The notes beneath the pieces are model-generated. The model was not told where the DNA came from. It made no database searches and saw only the letters and a program-made list of their open reading frames with translations. Made by a program: the position numbers and the translations under genes. 64,000 nt of DNA from Hymenopus coronatus (lineage: Eukaryota > Arthropoda > Insecta > Mantodea > Hymenopodidae), in contig CM060898.1 of assembly GCA_030762935.1 (NCBI GenBank), forward strand, positions 95,772,781-95,836,780. The letters run 5' to 3'. The number at the start of each line of letters is the position of its first letter. The first letter of the stretch is position 1. Positions 56,014 to 64,000 of this stretch are shown here, piece after piece.

Positions 56014-56850
56014 TCTTATGTGTTCCATTCACGTGACCTTCTCCAGCTGTTCCACACATAACTTTTTATTACAAATGATGATTCTTTTGTCTACTTCATC
56101 CTAATCGAGATAAACAAAAGCAGAATTGGACTTAGTAGAAAGTAAGTGGAAAGGAAATAAGGGGATATATTAGGCTAAGTATTTTAAAGGTTGGACTCTA
56201 TGTGAAACAATTGAAATTCGGTTCGCTTTGCTTGGTCAGCAGTAAAACGAGACGAAACAAAAGGTGTTTTCCAGTTTGAGAAAATTTACATATTGAAGCT
56301 AATAAAAAGAAATACCACGAAAACGGTTCACCCTACAAGGAAAACTTATGTGACATAAATTATGTTTTTAACGAGATCTACATTTTCTGTGTGCTAAGTT
56401 TTTCTGTATCTCTTACTTTTTATCAGTTATGCAAAGCTCAGCAAAGTTCATCCAGGATAAAGAGATCTTTATAAGCTATTTCCAGAAAATTCAAGACATA
56501 CATTTTATTTGTAATGTAAACATGTTTCATAAACGGTATTTTAATCAATATCGTTAGAGCTATTTTTGAGAAAAACAATATGTTCACACATTTTTCTATA
56601 TAAAGTGTATTTTGGCGTAGGGGGATTTTATTGAAAATTTTGGTGTCGCATCCTTGGAAGATACCGAACATAAATACTAAGTTTGATATTTAACAGTCTA
56701 TTCATTTTTGAGCTATGCTGTCCACAGACATGTATGCACGCATAAAACAGATCTTTTCTAAAAATGCTTTTTCGGACTCAGGGGACATCAAAACATATTT
56801 CCGGTGAAATCTTGACATCGAATTTTTGGGTGAAATACAATATCTTCTCT
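56014..56850 (-). mobile_element. H1 element without palindrome
   Basis: TCTTATGTGTTCCATTCACG to TGAAATACAATATCTTCTCT. It stops just before the terminal palindrome, where a plus-strand H1 fragment begins. Confidence 0.85.
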
Positions 56851-56909
56851 CATTAAAATACACAACTTCTGTCCGATTTTTCTTTTTGTTAACCATTGTC
56901 GAATATTTC
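56851..56909 (+). mobile_element. H1 element (outer copy), left part, split by insertion
   Basis: CATTAAAATACACAACTTCT to GTCGAATATTTC matches the middle of H1. The sequence continues at 57775 beyond an inserted copy. Confidence 0.8.
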
Positions 56910-56914
56910 TTTTT

Positions 56915-57769
56915 ACTTTCCCTACACGCACTATGTGCATAGTGTATAGAGAAGGTATTGCACTCCACTCAAAAATTCGATACCGAGATTTCACCGGAAA
57001 TATATGTTTTAAAGTCCCTTATATCCAAAAAAGAATTTTCACAAAAAGGTCCGTGTGTGTGTGTGTCCGTGTGTCTCTGAACACGATAACTCAAAAACGA
57101 AAAGTCGGTAAAATACCAAACTTGGTATTTAAGTTTACTATCTTCCAGGGATGCGACACGAAGGTTTTGAGAAAAATCCCCAAACTACCCTTTACATGGA
57201 ACTTTTTTCGAAATTTTTGATTTTCGCAAAAATGGCTCTAACGAGTTTGATTAAAATGTCAAATATTAAAGATATTTACCTGACAAACAAAATGTATATC
57301 TTGAATTTTCTGGGAATAGCCTCCGAAGACCACTTTATTCTGGATGAATTTTACGGAATTTTGCATAACTGCTAAACGGTAAGACTTAGATAAAAACGTA
57401 CTATACAAGAAATGTAGAGCACGTTGAAACACTCAATTTATATAATATAAATTTCTTTCGTGGAGTTGATCGTTTTTTGAGACATTCATTGTTTTTGGTT
57501 TCAGTTATGAAAAACTTACTTTTCTCATATAGGCATTTGTCAACTCCTGTCCATATAAACAAAGGAACTTGTCACATAGCAACCAGCTTTTGACTATCAC
57601 TTTAACCTATGGCACTCCCTTATTTCGCTTCTACTTACAAGGAAACAAGTAATAAGCCTATTTCTGCTAATTTGTTCTCGAGTAGTATGAAGTAAATAGA
57701 TGCATAAGTTTTTTAACAATAATTTGTTACAGAGATGTAGAGAAAGTCGTGTGAATGGTACACATCAGA
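56915..57769 (+). mobile_element. H1 element inserted into another H1 copy
   Basis: An 855-bp complete unit ACTTTCCCTACACGCACTAT to CACATCAGA with exactly five T on each side (56910-56914, 57770-57774). Its palindrome core is CACTATGTGCATAGTG, a symmetrical variant of CACTATGTACATAGTG. The host copy's sequence resumes in register after it. Confidence 0.93.
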
Positions 57770-57774
57770 TTTTT

Positions 57775-58078
57775 ATTGGTTTCAATTTTAAAATACTTAT
57801 ATTTTTCTCAAACGGGAAGACGTTGTTCGTTTCATACATCCTTTGTTTCAGTCCTGGCCGTGCAAACACAACCGATTTTCAGTGTTATCGCCTGGCGACA
57901 ACATTTAAAAGATTTTACTATCGTTTTAGATTAGTGTATTTGCCTTATTTCCATTCTACGTATAAGAAGCTAATAAGATTAGTTCCTCTAATGTTTATCT
58001 CGATTAGCATGAAGTAGATGAAAGAATAAGCTTGTTGCATAATAGGTAGAAAAAGTCATGTGAAAAACACGTCAGAAT
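57775..58078 (+). mobile_element. H1 element (outer copy), right part
   Basis: ATTGGTTTCAATTTTAAAAT to GAAAAACACGTCAGA. Completes the 3' third of the copy begun at 56851. Confidence 0.85.
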
Positions 58079-58149
58079 ATTTTTTTGCCCTGCTTTATCT
58101 ACATGGCCATATCGCGGCGGATCTGTTTGGAGATACCTCATGGATCGGT

Positions 58150-58535
58150 GATTAGTGGATAATTAGCCTTTAGATCTTATATCTGTACCATGCAATTTTG
58201 ATTCGTCTCATGTCCACAGAGGCCTTTGCTTCTACAGATGGCGGACTTAGGATTGCTTTGATGCGTATCACAGACAACTTAGTACAAGGCAACGTATTTC
58301 TGCTTCTATACGCGCCGGCAGATGGCGTTAGAGTAGCCCATTCTACATGCTTGCTTTTTCTGAGGTTAGATGGTGGCACATGCGCTATTACCATTTGCTT
58401 TAACTTTTACTCTGCTAGAGCTTTTGGTTGTGGTTCTTGAGGGAAACCACGACAAAAATAGTCAGATTGGTCGGTCCATGGGATTTTGAACCCAGGGCCA
58501 CAGACGTTACCACCTAAGCCATCCCGCTAGGTGTG
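58150..58535 (-). mobile_element. SINE family E (tRNA-derived), copy 2
   Basis: Minus-strand head GCGGGATGGCTTAGGTGGTA and CCCTGGGTTCAAAATCCCAT, then GACCGACCAATCTGAC. The body to about 58150 includes GGGCTACTCTAACGCCATC. Its 80-codon frames on each strand are overlapping and without a domain. Confidence 0.7.
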
Positions 58536-58672
58536 TATAGATATTGTACAAAATCTGATAGCAGTTACTAATTCTGGGGAAATTTCTTCAGGAAGCACTA
58601 CGCTTTGAGGTTGAAGATATTTAACTAATCTGAATCTTACATGCATTGTTCTTTATCAAATATCACATTATT

Positions 58673-59498
58673 ACTTTCTCTCCACGTACTATGTACATAG
58701 TGTATAGAGAAGGTATTGTAATGCACCAAAAAATTCGATATTGAAATTTCACTGGAAATACATGTTTTGCGTCCCCCTGAATCCAAAAGAAGCATTTCTG
58801 GAAAAAGGTCCGTGTGTGTGAGAGTGTGCGTGTGGACAACATAGCTCCAAAACGAAAAGTGAAATACCAAACTTGCTATTTAAGTTCAGCATCTTCCAAG
58901 GGTGCGACACTAATATTTTCAAGAAAATCCCACACCCCTCAACTACCCTTTACATGGAAAATTTTCGAAAAATTTGATTTTCTGAAAAGCGGCTGTAACG
59001 ATTTTGATTCAAATATCGTATATTGAAGATATTTACCTGACAAAAGAAAATGTATATCTTGAATTTTATGGGAATAGCCTCTGAAGACTTCTTTATTCTG
59101 GATGAATTTTACGGAATTTTGCATAACTGGCAAACCGTGAGAGATAAACAAAAACTTACTTAACAGAAAATGTAGAACTCATTAAAACACACAATTTATG
59201 TTATATACATTTTTTTCGTGGGGTGGATCGTCTTTGAGATATTCCTTGTTATTGGTTTCAGCTTTGAAAAACTTTTACTTTTCTCAAAGGGGAATTTGTC
59301 ATCTCCTGTCCATACAAGCAAAGGAACTTCAGTCACAGAGCAACCAGTTTTTGACTAATACTTTAGCCTATGCTACTCCCTTATTTCCTTTTTACTTGAA
59401 TGGAGGCCAGTAATAAGACTGTTTCTGCTAATTGTTTTTCGATTAGCATGAAGTAAATAGAAGAATAATCTTTTTAACAATAATTTATTGTAGAGATG
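58673..59498 (+). mobile_element. H1 element lacking the last 35 bases
   Basis: ACTTTCTCTCCACGTACTAT with an intact TACTATGTACATAGTG palindrome. It runs to TTGTAGAGATGTAG, where it stops before the subterminal GAGAAAGT and stem-loop. Confidence 0.88.
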
Positions 59499-59499
59499 T

Positions 59500-60058
59500 A
59501 GTTTTTTGGATAATGCTATGATTAACGATTTATATGCCTAGCTGAAAGAAGAGTAGAATGCAAGACGCTGGCTTTACAGGTTAGAACTCTGCAGTTAGTT
59601 CACTAATATCTCATGGGAGGCAACTGTATTTCTAGATTGGCAAACTTTCTATTTGCCCGTCAGCTAAGAATGCGAATGACTGACCTTCACAAGAGCCTGG
59701 TGAATGACAATTACCCTCGCGAACGGCAACTGATTCTCTGCAGGAACTGCTAGGAGATTAAAAATGCAGCTCTGGACCTTCTATCTCAGGTTGTGGGGAA
59801 TGCACAAGAAAAACAGACTTGCCTCCGCACCTCTTGGTATGCATCAGAATTTCTCGCGTGTTGCGTAAATGCTGGCACGTTTGGTAGTCGTAGTTGGTAT
59901 GAGAAAGAGTGCACACAAAAATGTGGGACTTTCTCTTTCTTACTCATTTCAACCTTGGGATGAATTAGAATCGGATCAAAACTGTCATTGCGCAAGAGCT
60001 TACGTTGTTCACCCCTTGGTCTTACAACTTCAGGAAACAACTTCTAGCGGTTTATTTA
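59500..60058. other. No recognisable feature
   Basis: Mixed composition. No repeat family seen in a second copy and no supported exon. Confidence 0.4.
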
Positions 60059-60059
60059 T

Positions 60060-60292
60060 GGACGCTGTTTAACTGCTGTGGTTCTCAGCGCCCTATTCTA
60101 TGTTGGGCGATTAATTTTGCTCAGGCTTGAGGTTCTTTTACGTGCCCTAAATCTACGACACGGAACCAACGGCTTTACTTCCCTTCCGAAGGAAGCCATG
60201 CTAAGGATTTTTACGCAGGAAAAAATCCATCGTCCTCCGCCGGGTTTGAACCTTCAACCTTAGGTAACCATTACACGACGGAGGGCGACAAG
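60060..60292 (-). mobile_element. SINE family C (tRNA-derived), best-preserved copy
   Basis: Minus strand: GTCGCCCTCCGTCGTGTAAT (A box region), GAAGGTTCAAACCCGGCGGA (B box), AAAAATCCTTAGCATGGC, GTAAAGCCGTTGGTTCCGTG, AAAAGAACCTCAAGCCTGAG and CGCTGAGAACCACAGC. A T-run (60293-60314) on its head side separates it from the next SINE. Confidence 0.85.
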
Positions 60293-60439
60293 TTTTTTTT
60301 TTTTTTTTTTTTTTAAATAAATACAGTTCCGGAGTCTGATCGGGACTCCGACACTGTATACCCTATTTTTTATTTACCTAATTTGATTACTGTGATTACT
60401 GTATGATTACTGAATTTCTGTTTTACTTTTTACACACAC

Positions 60440-60545
60440 ATACATATAACACTCATGCCCAAGGTGGGACTCGAACCCACGATCCCCTGCGCTGCGAAAC
60501 ACCAAAGCGAGACGCTTTGGCGAGCGCGGCCATGGGGACCGGCTT
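60440..60545 (-). mobile_element. SINE family D head (tRNA-like)
   Basis: Minus strand: GGTCCCCATGGCCGCGCTCG, an extended GC arm (CAAAGCGTCTCGCTTTGG), GGGGATCGTGGGTTCGAGTC (perfect B box) and CCACCTTGGGCATGAG. Looks like a long-variable-arm tRNA, but the acceptor ends do not pair well. Hence a SINE head rather than a tRNA gene. Confidence 0.65.
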
Positions 60546-60656
60546 CAGGGGTGCAGTCCATGAATAATAGGCAAGAGTTTCTGGTTTAACGATAATTGAG
60601 AAAGTTGCTGGTACAAAAATACATTTTCTACCGAAGCATCAATAAAGTATTTTGAT

Positions 60657-60870
60657 TGCCTCCGTGGTCGAGTGGTCAGCGAGCTGACTTTTCACCCGGG
60701 GGTCCCAGGTTCGATTCCCGGCTGGGGTGGGGAATTTTTCATTAACCGCAATTATTCCCTATCCCCCACAGAGTCTGGACGTATGTATGTGAGAGTGAAC
60801 GTGTGTGTGTGTGTGTGTGTTTGAGGAAAAAACATTAAACCCAACGTAAAGACCCTACGTGTTGTTTCTA
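60657..60870 (+). mobile_element. SINE family A (tRNA-derived), copy
   Basis: GCCTCCGTGGTCGAGTGGTC (A box), CAGGTTCGATTCCCGGCTGG (B box), CAATTATTCCCTATCCCCCA, AGAGTCTGGACGTATG, (TG)n at about 60803-60822 and AAACATTAAACCCAACG. Confidence 0.85.
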
Positions 60871-60879
60871 ATGCAAAGC

Positions 60880-61112
60880 CACCCGCCTGGGTAGTGTGCT
60901 GGTAGCGTGTCTGCCTCACATTCAGCAGGTCGTGAGTTCGAATCTCCCTTAGGGTGAGTTAACCGGATAAGGTTTTCCCTTATCCTAAGAAGGCGAATGT
61001 CGAGTAACTTTAAGCTCCACGGACCTCGATATCATTTGAGCATCATTTCACCAATTTGCATTCATCGTCCGATATAATCAACCAGGTTAAAGGACGCTAA
61101 GCTACAAAATAA
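60880..61112 (+). mobile_element. SINE family B (tRNA-derived), copy
   Basis: GGGTAGTGTGCTGGTAGCGT (A box), AGGTCGTGAGTTCGAATCTC (B box), GGGTGAGTTAACCGGATAAG, CCCTTATCCTAAGAAGGCG, CATCGTCCGATATAATC. Short A-rich tail. Confidence 0.88.
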
Positions 61113-61114
61113 AA

Positions 61115-61165
61115 AAAAAAATGATACTACAAAGCCCCCGATATGGCATTAGATGTTAATGAAAC
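61115..61165 (+). mobile_element. SINE family A tail fragment
   Basis: AAGCCCCCGATATGGCATTA and GATGTTAATG match the family A 3' end. The family B copy just upstream may have inserted into it. Confidence 0.5.
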
Positions 61166-61199
61166 AATAACAAGATAAAGTATTTTATTTCATTAAAGA

Positions 61200-61350
61200 T
61201 TTGAAGCTTTCTCGGTGATGATTACTACAAATGACTTCAGGGGATAGCAACCGAGTTAGATTGGAATCAAAGAAATCTAAGAAGACCAAGATGGTCGAAA
61301 GCTAGATTCCAATCTAACTCGGTTGTTATCCCGTGGTCATTTGTAATTAT
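61200..61350. mobile_element. Hairpin element (family K), copy 2
   Basis: Leader GAAGCTTTCTCGGTGATGAT. Arms at 61227-61268 and 61305-61344 (GATAGCAACCGAGTTAGATT against AATCTAACTCGGTTGTTATC). Where copy 1 has GGAGTC/GACTCC in the stem, this copy has GGAATC/GATTCC, a compensated change. Confidence 0.75.
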
Positions 61351-61564
61351 TTTATTTCAAATTATTAATTAAAAATAAAATGTCTTGTAAGAGTCTCACA
61401 TTATTTTGAGATAATTACAATTTCGCGAATTTTTTAGAATTTTTGAGAATGTTTTAGTAATAAATGAGATATTTTGCATTTATTTCAAGTTACAAAAATA
61501 AAATTTTAACTTAACATTTAAGCCATACCGTGAAGAGAAATGGGAAACAATGAGAAACAATGTT

Positions 61565-61755
61565 TATAAGACTGCTTCTGCGATCGAGTGATCAGTGTTC
61601 TGGCTTCTCACCCAGAGGTCAGGTTCGATTTCCGGTTGGGGCGGGAATTTTTCTTTAACGAGAAGCATTACCTATTCCCAAAATACTTTGGAAGTATGCA
61701 TGTTAGAGTGAACGTTGTGTACTTAATAAGTATAATACTGAAAAAACTAATATTA
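61565..61755 (+). mobile_element. SINE family A, copy
   Basis: CTTCTGCGATCGAGTGATCA, AGGTCAGGTTCGATTTCCGG, ACGAGAAGCATTACCTATTC, TTAGAGTGAACGTTG. More diverged than the 60.66 kb copy. Confidence 0.8.
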
Positions 61756-61769
61756 ATAAATCCTACAGT

Positions 61770-61995
61770 TTAGCGAGAAAACACCAGCAGTTGTCGGTCT
61801 GGATGTCTCAGTTAGGTGTTGGCTTTCTTATTCAAAGGCCTAGGGTTCAAAGCCGGCCCAAACCTATGGTCTTTACGTGTACTTAAAAGTGACACTCCAT
61901 ATCAGTGGATTTACTAGCCGGAAAAAGAACTGCAGGACGGAATACCAGCGGCGCTGATACGATCCTGGCAATTGACAGCGTTGTTAACAAACGAG
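61770..61995. other. SINE-like sequence with degenerate boxes
   Basis: TGGATGTCTCAGTTAGGTGT and AAGGCCTAGGGTTCAAAGCC look like an A/B box pair of a further tRNA-derived repeat (+). GACACTCCATATCAGTGGAT and GCGGCGCTGATACGATCC follow. No second copy in the window. Confidence 0.45.
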
Positions 61996-62002
61996 TTGTG
62001 AC

Positions 62003-62105
62003 TGCCTCCGTCGTTGAGTGATCGACTTCTCACCCGGAGGTCCCGGGTTCGATTCCCGGCTGGCGCGGGAAGTTTTTCTTTAATTAGAATTATTCCCTAT
62101 CCCCC

Positions 62106-62150
<45 letters not shown>

Positions 62151-62165
62151 AACATAGAAGTTAAA
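62003..62165 (+). mobile_element. SINE family A, copy ending in (AT)n
   Basis: TGCCTCCGTCGTTGAGTGAT, GGTCCCGGGTTCGATTCCCG, ATTCCCTATCCCCCACAAT, then (AT)n at 62108-62148 in place of the rest of the body. Confidence 0.82.
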
Positions 62166-62214
62166 TGATACAATTGCAAAAAAAAAAAAGTTTTACAATT
62201 TCAACAAAAAGAGG

Positions 62215-62438
62215 TTAACAGTGGCTTCTCACCCGGAGGTTCGATTCACGGCTGGGATAGGAAATTTTCCTTTAATTAGATTTATTCTTATCCCCCAAAG
62301 TGACTGGAAGTATGCTTGTGAAAGTGAATGTGCATCTGTTTTAAAATAAAAGTGATTAAAAACCAACCAACTAGTTGTTTCATATGTCAAGGCCACGATA
62401 TGACCATAGGATGTTAAAGGGGGCTGTACAGGAAAAAT
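62215..62438 (+). mobile_element. SINE family A, copy with internal head deletion
   Basis: Starts at GTGGCTTCTCACCCGGAGGT followed at once by TCGATTCACGGCTGGG. The body and the full tail (CACGATATGACCATAGGATG, TTAAAGGGGGCTGTAC) follow, giving the family A 3' end. Confidence 0.8.
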
Positions 62439-62439
62439 A

Positions 62440-64000
62440 AGCTGAAGAGGAAGAAAAAGAAAATGCGTAGACGGTAAGAAGAAAACTTGGTGCGGATATG
62501 GTTGTTATACATCAATCATAATTGTACATGTGAGGCATAACATCGTTTTCGTCTTCGTGCTAAATTTGAAATAGAAATCTGCTCGCGCTTATGCTTAGTT
62601 TGGAATATTAATCGACTCTTATTTTAGGGATTTTTAATTGGCGTGCTGGACTTTACAGGTCCAGACTACTTGGCGATTTCTTAAATGATCCATCACTAGA
62701 ATTTTCTTTGTGCAATTGTAGTTATTCACAATTATCTCGTACAACTTTTATACGAAACTACAATTGCTCGATGTAATTATGTGCTTTTTTTCGAACACGA
62801 ATATTCTTTCTCTCGCGACTCTTAACTTATTTTAGAAGTTCCGACGGGAAAAATCTGATTCTTCGGAATAATATGCTTTCGCTTTTTAATACAAATGAGC
62901 GGAAGCTATTTAACGACTCCGCTGCAAATATTTGTGCGTATATAATCCTACGCGAATACTTTAATGTACGCTAATGACCTCCAAGTGGCCAAGTGGCCTT
63001 TACATACCTGTGAAAAAGCCTCTTTTATACTAACGGGCTTCACAGTGAAGAAAATCAACACGTAATTATGATACTTATTGTTGAATGAACAAAATCGCAT
63101 AGAGAAAAATCAAACCACTTGTACACGATGAAAGCACAAGGAATAATAAACATTGCACCCAGCGATTTCAACTTCGGAAATGCAACAGAACAAAAACATT
63201 TGAACATCAAGTATTACAAAAATAACATGAAATTCACAAAATGTCGGCAGATTTTGTGGTTAGGATATAAATATTGCCTCACGTGTAATAACACTTTGAA
63301 AAACACAGCATTTTGAAGACGAATGAATCATTTTTAGTAACTACTTATCTTTCTGTGTTGAGAGCTGTTTCATTCGGTCAGTTTTCTGATCCTAAACCCA
63401 GAGAAGGCAATCGCAGATATAAGTAAAATTTAAACCGGTTTCGATCTGTTTAAGCTGTTGAAATGCACACACATTCTTGTGTAGTGTACAATGATATACC
63501 ACTCAAATGTCCAGCTTAAAGAAGAGGTTTTTGCATTTGAGTCGGGGCCCTTGAGCTTGTTTTCTACTCACTTCAACACTTGTTTTGACACCGTGGCTCA
63601 AGTTGCGGCCGTCTTGTTATTGTTGTCTTTAGCCAGCCAGTGTTTCATGTGTGTGGGAAAGGTATGATGTCGGCAGAGATACAAGACATTCCGTCAGTAG
63701 GAACAATGCATCTTTTGGGGGTCGAGAAGGAGGACATTGTCATGTCAACGAGATTATAGCCAGATGTCACTGTGAGGGATGACAAATGAATAAGTAAATG
63801 CAAGTCATGTTGGCGCCTCATTCACACAAGGCCAACCATTTTCCTGTGTAGCTGTTGTCAGATTTTTAAAGAAAACAAGCTGGAAGGCTGACCTTAGGGG
63901 TCGAGCATATTGGTATTTTGCTTTGCGGGCATTGCTTACACAGAGGTCAAGACCGACGCTCGTCACTTTCCTAAAAGTACGATTTCCAGCTGTAGTGAGC
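62440..64000. other. No recognised repeat; imperfect hairpin at 62710-62770
   Basis: About 1.5 kb with no H1 or SINE matches. GCAATTGTAGTT and AACTACAATTGC flank a 32-base loop. 63560-64000 is GC-richer and has no long open frame. It could be regulatory or simply unique intron. Confidence 0.45.

Noticed and set aside
58198..58440. 80-codon frame with a hydrophobic stretch
   Set aside because: It lies inside a SINE family E copy and overlaps an equally long frame on the other strand.
193..59498. CRISPR array or satellite interpretation of the repeated blocks
   Set aside because: The repeats are dispersed, on both strands, about 850 bp long, with defined ends and nested insertions. There are no regular spacers.
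60440..60545. Genuine tRNA gene with a long variable arm
   Set aside because: The B box is perfect, but the acceptor ends do not pair. A second decayed copy of the same head at 30.5 kb shows that it is a SINE head.
60657..60740. tRNA-Ser-like gene
   Set aside because: Family A copies share a 3' body and tail, so this is a SINE. The cloverleaf acceptor stem is incomplete.

Overview
The window is AT-rich eukaryotic DNA from an animal with a large, repeat-laden genome, most likely an arthropod. It contains no operons or compact genes. Reasons for this placement: one spliced coding exon with canonical GT/AG borders that encodes a LIM domain closest to the insect Arrowhead/Lhx6-8 type; mariner relics; several tRNA-derived SINE families; a non-LTR retrotransposon remnant; and a nuclear fragment of mitochondrial cox2. 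I cannot name the species.

The only host-gene coding sequence I can support is the LIM exon at 45520-45701 (+). I see no first exon upstream and no second-LIM or homeobox exon downstream. The window therefore appears to be mainly intron and flanking DNA of a LIM-homeobox gene, with an intron of more than 18 kb after this exon.

The dominant structure is a family of about 850-880 bp non-coding elements, here called H1, with about 40 full, broken or nested copies on both strands. By my rough count it covers about 40% of the window. Each complete copy has a 5' terminal palindrome starting ACTTTCTCTAC, a (TG)n microsatellite at a fixed internal position, a 3' subterminal GTAGAGAAAGT (inverse complement of the 5' start), a small stem-loop (ATGTG...CACAT) and a terminal ...ATCAGA. 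Copies sit in runs of T. Two copies inserted into other H1 copies fix the ends exactly. This layout matches Helentron-associated non-autonomous elements (HINEs, the DINE-1/INE-1 class). No transposase or Rep/helicase partner is present.

Region by region: 0-10.5 kb is mostly H1 copies with SINE pieces. 10.8-12.0 kb is a decayed mariner. 12.4-21.3 kb holds H1 copies, a GC-richer island (16.6-17.4 kb) and an internally deleted mariner (17.6-18.0 kb). 21.3-30.8 kb mixes SINEs, nested H1 copies and unexplained DNA. 30.9-36.0 kb is unusually repeat-poor, with conspicuous small palindromes. 36.1-41.1 kb holds SINEs and H1 copies, one carrying a perfect 68-bp foldback. 41.1-47.3 kb is the gene neighbourhood: a possible regulatory segment, a SINE, a LINE remnant, a hairpin element, the LIM exon, a second foldback and the cox2 numt. 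47.3-59.5 kb is again H1-rich. 60-62.5 kb is a dense SINE cluster. 62.5-64 kb has no repeat I recognise.

Nearly all short open frames are chance frames inside repeats and are not annotated.
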